This document shows, in pieces, positions 5,269-8,493 of a DNA stretch of 8,493 nucleotides; the first letter of the stretch is position 1; each line of letters opens with the position of its first letter. Below the pieces are notes generated by a model, which was given only the letters and a program-made list of their open reading frames with translations, did no database searches and was not told the DNA's origin. The position numbers were made by a program, and so were the translations under genes. The stretch comes from Flavobacteriaceae bacterium. GTDB taxonomy: Bacteria > Bacteroidota > Bacteroidia > Flavobacteriales > Flavobacteriaceae. The stretch spans positions 1-8,493 of the forward strand of contig JABDPL010000173.1 of assembly GCA_013042825.1 (NCBI GenBank), read 5' to 3'.

Positions 5269-7881
5269 TTATGTCAGGATGTTTTTTGCTGCTCTGATGG
5301 CCTCTACCAGTCCACCGGGATTCTTGCCCCCTGCAGTTGCATAAAATGGCTGACCTCCGCCCCCGCCCTGGATAAATTTTCCGAGTTCCCTGACGATCTT
5401 GCCGGCATTTAGATCTTTCTTTTCTACCAATTCCTTGGAAATGTAACAGGACAGCAGGGCTTTACCGTTTACTTCGGAACCAAAAAGCAGAAACAGATCG
5501 TCATACTTCTGTCCCATCTCAAACGAAAGATCCTTCAGGCTGGATGCATCCAGGTCAAGCACTTTTCCCAAAAACTGTATATCGCCAATTTGTTCGAGTT
5601 CCGCAGCGAGAGTTGACTTCAATTGAACAACCCTGTCTTTCTTAAAATGCTCGATCTGCTTTTTGAGATCGTTATTCTCGCTTTGGAGGTCGGCTACGGC
5701 CTGAACGGGATTTTTAGTGTTATTGAGCAGATCACGTATCTCGTAAAGTTTTCGGTTATTGTCGAAGTAAAAATCCTTTACCGCATCATAGGTTATGGCT
5801 TCTATACGCCTTATCCCGGCCGCAATTGCACCTTCCGACATAATCTTAAAGTGCCAGATATCCGATGTATTCTGTACATGAGTACCTCCACAGAGTTCTA
5901 TAGATTGTCCGAATCTGACCGTACGAACCGTATCGCCATACTTTTCACCGAACAAAGCAATTGCGCCTTCATTCATGGCCTGATCCATGGTGATGGTCCG
6001 TTGCTCCTGAAGGGGTAATTTTCCTTCAATTCTGGAATTCACGAAATTCTCAACATCCCTCAATTCCTCCACTGAAAGTTTGGCGAAATGTGAGAAATCA
6101 AAGCGCAGATATTTCGAATGGACTGCCGACCCTTTTTGCTCAACATGATCACCCAAAACCTCTCTTAAGGCCTGATGCAACAGATGCGTTGCTGTATGAT
6201 TGCATGCTGTTCTCAGGCGCTGCCTGGCATCGACCACAGCCTTAAAACTTTCATCAAGTCGCTTCGGAAGTTCCTTTGTGAAGTGCACGATCACATTGTT
6301 TTCTTTACGCGTATCCAGAATATAGGTAACATCTCCGTTTACAGACTCCAGGTAGCCTTTATCTCCTACCTGGCCTCCACCTTCAGGATAAAAAGGTGTT
6401 ATGTTGAATACCAGCTGATATTGTTCGCCCTCCTTTTTTGAGACCACCTTTCGGTAACGCATAATCCTGACATTGGCTTCAAGAGCATCATAACCTATGA
6501 ATTCCTGATCGGCATCTTCCTGGATAACGGTCCAATCTTCAGTACTCATTTCTCCGGCCTCTCTTGACCTGGTCTTTTGCTTTTCGAGTTCCTTTCGGAA
6601 ACCAACCTCATCAAGTTTGAGTCCCTTTTCCTGTAAGATCAAAGCAGTGAGATCAACCGGAAAGCCGAAGGTATCGTATAATTCAAAAACCTTGGCACCC
6701 AGAACCGTATCTTCGGTTTGCTCGGCAATGATCCTGTCAAGTAAAACCAGTCCCTGGTCTAAGGTTCGAAGGAAGGATGTTTCCTCTTCCTTTATAACAT
6801 TCTCTATGAGTTGTTTCTGCTTCCTGATCTCGGGAAATGCCACTCCCATCTTTTTAGTTAGAATATCAACCAACCGGTATATAAATGGCTCTTTCTTATT
6901 CAGGAAGGAAAAACCATACCTGACCGCCCGTCTTAGGATTCGTCTTATAACATAACCTGCTCCCGTATTACTCGGAAGCTGCCCGTCGGCAATGGAGAAA
7001 GCGACTGCTCTAACATGGTCTGCAATCACACGTATAGCGACATCAGTCTTTTCATCACGGCCATATTCCGACTTGGTAATCGTTTCTATTTCACGAATGA
7101 TGGGAATAAATACATCCGTATCATAATTCGACCTGACCCCTTGCAAAACCATACACAGGCGTTCGAATCCCATGCCGGTATCGATATGTTTAGATGGTAA
7201 ATTCTCCAGGCTGCCGTCGGCCTTTCTGTTATATTGCATGAATACCAGGTTCCATATCTCTACAACCTCCGGATGATCGCGATTTACCAGTTCATGACCC
7301 GGTTTTGTTTCTCTTTCTTCTTCAGGCCGAATATCCACATGTATCTCGCTACAAGGTCCGCATGGCCCCTGATCGCCCATCTCCCAGAAATTATCATTCT
7401 TGTTTCCCATTAGGATCCTGTCTTCCGGAATAATGGATTTCCAGTGGTCATAAGCCTCCTGGTCCATTGGTAGTTTGTCTTCTTTATCCCCCTCAAAAAC
7501 CGTTACGTACAATTGATCCTTATTCACACCAAAAACATCGGTCAGTAATTCCCAGGCCCAGGCTATGGCCTCTTCCTTGAAATAATCGCCAAAGCTCCAG
7601 TTGCCCAGCATCTCGAATAAAGTATGATGATAGGTGTCATAACCGACCTCTTCCAGGTCGTTGTGCTTGCCTGAAACCCTTAAACATTTTTGAGTGTCGG
7701 CAATGCGATTTGATTTTGGTTTGGCATTCCCGAGAAAGTACTCTTTGAAAGGTGCCATGCCCGAATTGACAAACATAAGGGTTGGATCATCCTTAACCAC
7801 CATAGGGGCAGAAGGAACTATGGCATGCTCCTTTGACTTAAAAAAATCTAAAAATCCTTGCCGAATCTCCTGTGACTTCAT
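5269..7881 (-). CDS. alaS: Alanyl-tRNA synthetase
   Basis: This essential cytoplasmic enzyme charges tRNA-Ala with alanine and edits mischarged Ser and Gly. The product has 870 residues, normal for bacterial AlaRS (about 860-880). The class II aminoacylation core lies in about residues 1-240, including MKSQEIRQGFLDFF, LMFVNSGMAPFK (35-46), a class II motif 2 region around YHHTLFEMLGNWSFGDYF (84-101) and GFERL (238-242). The tRNA-binding helical region follows to about 450. The editing domain has the zinc-type ligands H562-x3-H566 and C664-x3-H668, in HTATH and CGGTH. A coiled-coil stretch around 725-760 leads to the C-Ala domain, with the glycine-rich GGGGGQPFYATAGG at 839-852. All key motifs are intact. 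The ATG at 7881-7879 gives MKSQEIRQGF, the usual AlaRS beginning. The GSCFA gene follows after 2 nt and an M23-type gene diverges upstream. Confidence 0.98.
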   Translation of the reverse strand: MKSQEIRQGFLDFFKSKEHAIVPSAPMVVKDDPTLMFVNSGMAPFKEYFLGNAKPKSNRIADTQKCLRVSGKHNDLEEVGYDTYHHTLFEMLGNWSFGDYFKEEAIAWAWELLTDVFGVNKDQLYVTVFEGDKEDKLPMDQEAYDHWKSIIPEDRILMGNKNDNFWEMGDQGPCGPCSEIHVDIRPEEERETKPGHELVNRDHPEVVEIWNLVFMQYNRKADGSLENLPSKHIDTGMGFERLCMVLQGVRSNYDTDVFIPIIREIETITKSEYGRDEKTDVAIRVIADHVRAVAFSIADGQLPSNTGAGYVIRRILRRAVRYGFSFLNKKEPFIYRLVDILTKKMGVAFPEIRKQKQLIENVIKEEETSFLRTLDQGLVLLDRIIAEQTEDTVLGAKVFELYDTFGFPVDLTALILQEKGLKLDEVGFRKELEKQKTRSREAGEMSTEDWTVIQEDADQEFIGYDALEANVRIMRYRKVVSKKEGEQYQLVFNITPFYPEGGGQVGDKGYLESVNGDVTYILDTRKENNVIVHFTKELPKRLDESFKAVVDARQRLRTACNHTATHLLHQALREVLGDHVEQKGSAVHSKYLRFDFSHFAKLSVEELRDVENFVNSRIEGKLPLQEQRTITMDQAMNEGAIALFGEKYGDTVRTVRFGQSIELCGGTHVQNTSDIWHFKIMSEGAIAAGIRRIEAITYDAVKDFYFDNNRKLYEIRDLLNNTKNPVQAVADLQSENNDLKKQIEHFKKDRVVQLKSTLAAELEQIGDIQFLGKVLDLDASSLKDLSFEMGQKYDDLFLLFGSEVNGKALLSCYISKELVEKKDLNAGKIVRELGKFIQGGGGGQPFYATAGGKNPGGLVEAIRAAKNILT

Positions 7882-7937
7882 AATCAGTTGTTAATAACCT
7901 TGTACCTACTATATCCCTTTAAATGTGAAACAATTTT

Positions 7938-7945
7938 TATATTTG
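7938..7945 (+). promoter_or_regulatory. Candidate -7 element for the M23 peptidase gene (TATATTTG)
   Basis: TATATTTG is an exact match to the Bacteroidota -7 consensus TAnnTTTG, about 65 nt upstream of the peptidase ATG. The expected -33 TTG is absent at the normal 17-23 nt spacing; the nearest similar bases are TTT at 7918-7920. The predicted start, near 7952, would give a leader of about 60 nt. Confidence 0.45.
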
Positions 7946-7989
7946 TTCGTTGTTCCTTTAGAGGTCTGGAATTACTGGGATAATTCAGG

Positions 7990-7997
7990 CAAAAATA
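7990..7997 (-). promoter_or_regulatory. Candidate -7 element for alaS (TATTTTTG)
   Basis: On the minus strand this reads TATTTTTG, an exact TAnnTTTG match. It would start transcription near 7983 and leave a leader of about 100 nt before alaS. No TTG lies at the normal -33 distance, which would fall inside the first codons of the divergent gene. It faces the plus-strand element at 7938-7945, so the two transcripts would overlap at their 5' ends. Confidence 0.4.
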
Positions 7998-8011
7998 GAA
8001 CATTTTAACAT

Positions 8012-8493
8012 ATGTCTAAGGTAAAATATTATTACGATCCGGAAACCCTTTCCTACCGCAAAATCGAGCGAAAAAAAAGGAAAACCCTTAAAATTGCGGG
8101 TATGTTCATTTTGGCTTCTGCAATTTCGGGTATTCTATTCGTAATGATTGTAAGTCAGTATTTCGAATCGCCGAAAGAGAAGGCCCTGAAGCGTGAGCTT
8201 CAGAACCTTGAGCTTCAATATGAAATGCTGAACAAGAAAATGGATGAGGCCGAAGTCGTTCTTGACGATCTTGAAGAGCGGGACAACGCCATTTACAGAC
8301 TTTATTTTGAGGCTAATCCAATTCCTGAAGAACAGCGAAGAGCGGGCTTCGGGGGTGTAAATCGCTATAAAGACCTCGAGGGCTATGACAATTCTAAACT
8401 CGTAATTGAAGCCAACCGCAGGTTGGATATCATTCTAAAACAAATTGTCGTTCAATCGAAGTCCCTTGATGAGATCACCCTCCTGGCCAAGGA
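8012..8493 (+). CDS. Membrane-anchored M23-family metallopeptidase (N-terminal part only)
   Basis: An open frame runs from the ATG at 8012-8014 to the right edge, 160 codons plus two bases, with no stop. The product begins MSKVKYYYDPETLSYRKIER, followed by a very basic stretch (KKRKTLK), a hydrophobic segment at about 28-48 (one membrane span, N-terminus inside) and a charged helical, probably coiled-coil region at about 53-92. After that comes DNAIYRLYFEANPIPEEQRR and a Gly-rich stretch. This N-terminus is typical of the M23/LytM peptidases found beside alaS in Flavobacteriia, which act on peptidoglycan or as activators of cell-wall hydrolases. The catalytic domain with its zinc-binding HxxxD and HxH motifs would lie beyond the window, so the enzyme call rests on the N-terminal resemblance and gene context. 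The gene diverges from alaS, with 130 bp between the two starts. Confidence 0.8.
   Translation, partial: MSKVKYYYDPETLSYRKIERKKRKTLKIAGMFILASAISGILFVMIVSQYFESPKEKALKRELQNLELQYEMLNKKMDEAEVVLDDLEERDNAIYRLYFEANPIPEEQRRAGFGGVNRYKDLEGYDNSKLVIEANRRLDIILKQIVVQSKSLDEITLLAK

Noticed and set aside
5623..6018. A 131-codon plus-strand open frame inside alaS
   Set aside because: It lies wholly within the well-conserved alaS gene on the other strand, has no family resemblance and is a by-product of alaS codon use. The same holds for the other plus-strand frames inside alaS, the GSCFA gene and the paa genes.
7882..8011. A T-box riboswitch or other leader regulating alaS
   Set aside because: No T-box consensus or strong stem-loop is seen in the short leader, and T-boxes are not typical of Bacteroidota synthetase genes.

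Overview
The window looks like chromosomal DNA of a Bacteroidota member, most likely a marine-type flavobacterium. The reasons are coding sequence of moderate GC with AT-rich gaps, almost no Shine-Dalgarno sites, exact TAnnTTTG promoter elements in the intergenic regions, a DUF4230 protein, a GSCFA-domain protein, and a divergent alaS / M23-peptidase pair whose N-terminus (MSKVKYYYDPETLSYRKIER) is of a kind common in this phylum. The genus cannot be fixed from the window.

Layout, left to right. Positions 1-2540 (all minus strand) hold the start of a phenylacetate-degradation operon, transcribed paaE-paaA-paaB-paaC and leaving the window inside paaC. Its genes are 9 nt apart, 2 nt apart or overlapping by 1 nt. 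Positions 2541-2588 are a short control region with a perfect 22-bp palindrome. It lies just downstream of a Bacteroidota-type -7 box that overlaps the stop codon of the upstream TetR gene. Positions 2589-3790 hold that TetR-family regulator and, 2 nt upstream of it, a membrane-anchored DUF4230 protein. Positions 3791-4297 are a 507-bp AT-rich gap with two stem-loops, an imperfect direct repeat and a C7 run, but no convincing gene. Positions 4298-7881 hold alaS followed 2 nt later by a GSCFA-domain (SGNH-hydrolase-like) protein. Positions 7882-8011 are a divergent promoter region. From 8012 to the right edge, on the plus strand, runs the start of a membrane-anchored M23-family peptidase.

How the genes work together. 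PaaA, PaaB, PaaC and PaaE are subunits of the ring-1,2-phenylacetyl-CoA epoxidase. PaaE passes NADPH electrons through FAD and a [2Fe-2S] cluster to the PaaA di-iron site, PaaC pairs with PaaA, and PaaB is the small bridging subunit. The TetR protein is well placed to repress paaE onward through the palindrome. alaS and the GSCFA gene form a separate operon, probably ended by the stem-loop at 4026-4081.

There is no mobile element, CRISPR array, tRNA or rRNA. The paa and alaS parts are ordinary chromosomal genes. I do not see an obviously new multi-gene system. The points worth a second look are the operator/promoter arrangement at paaE, the unexplained coupling of DUF4230 to the paa regulator, the coupling of GSCFA to alaS, and the structured 507-bp gap.
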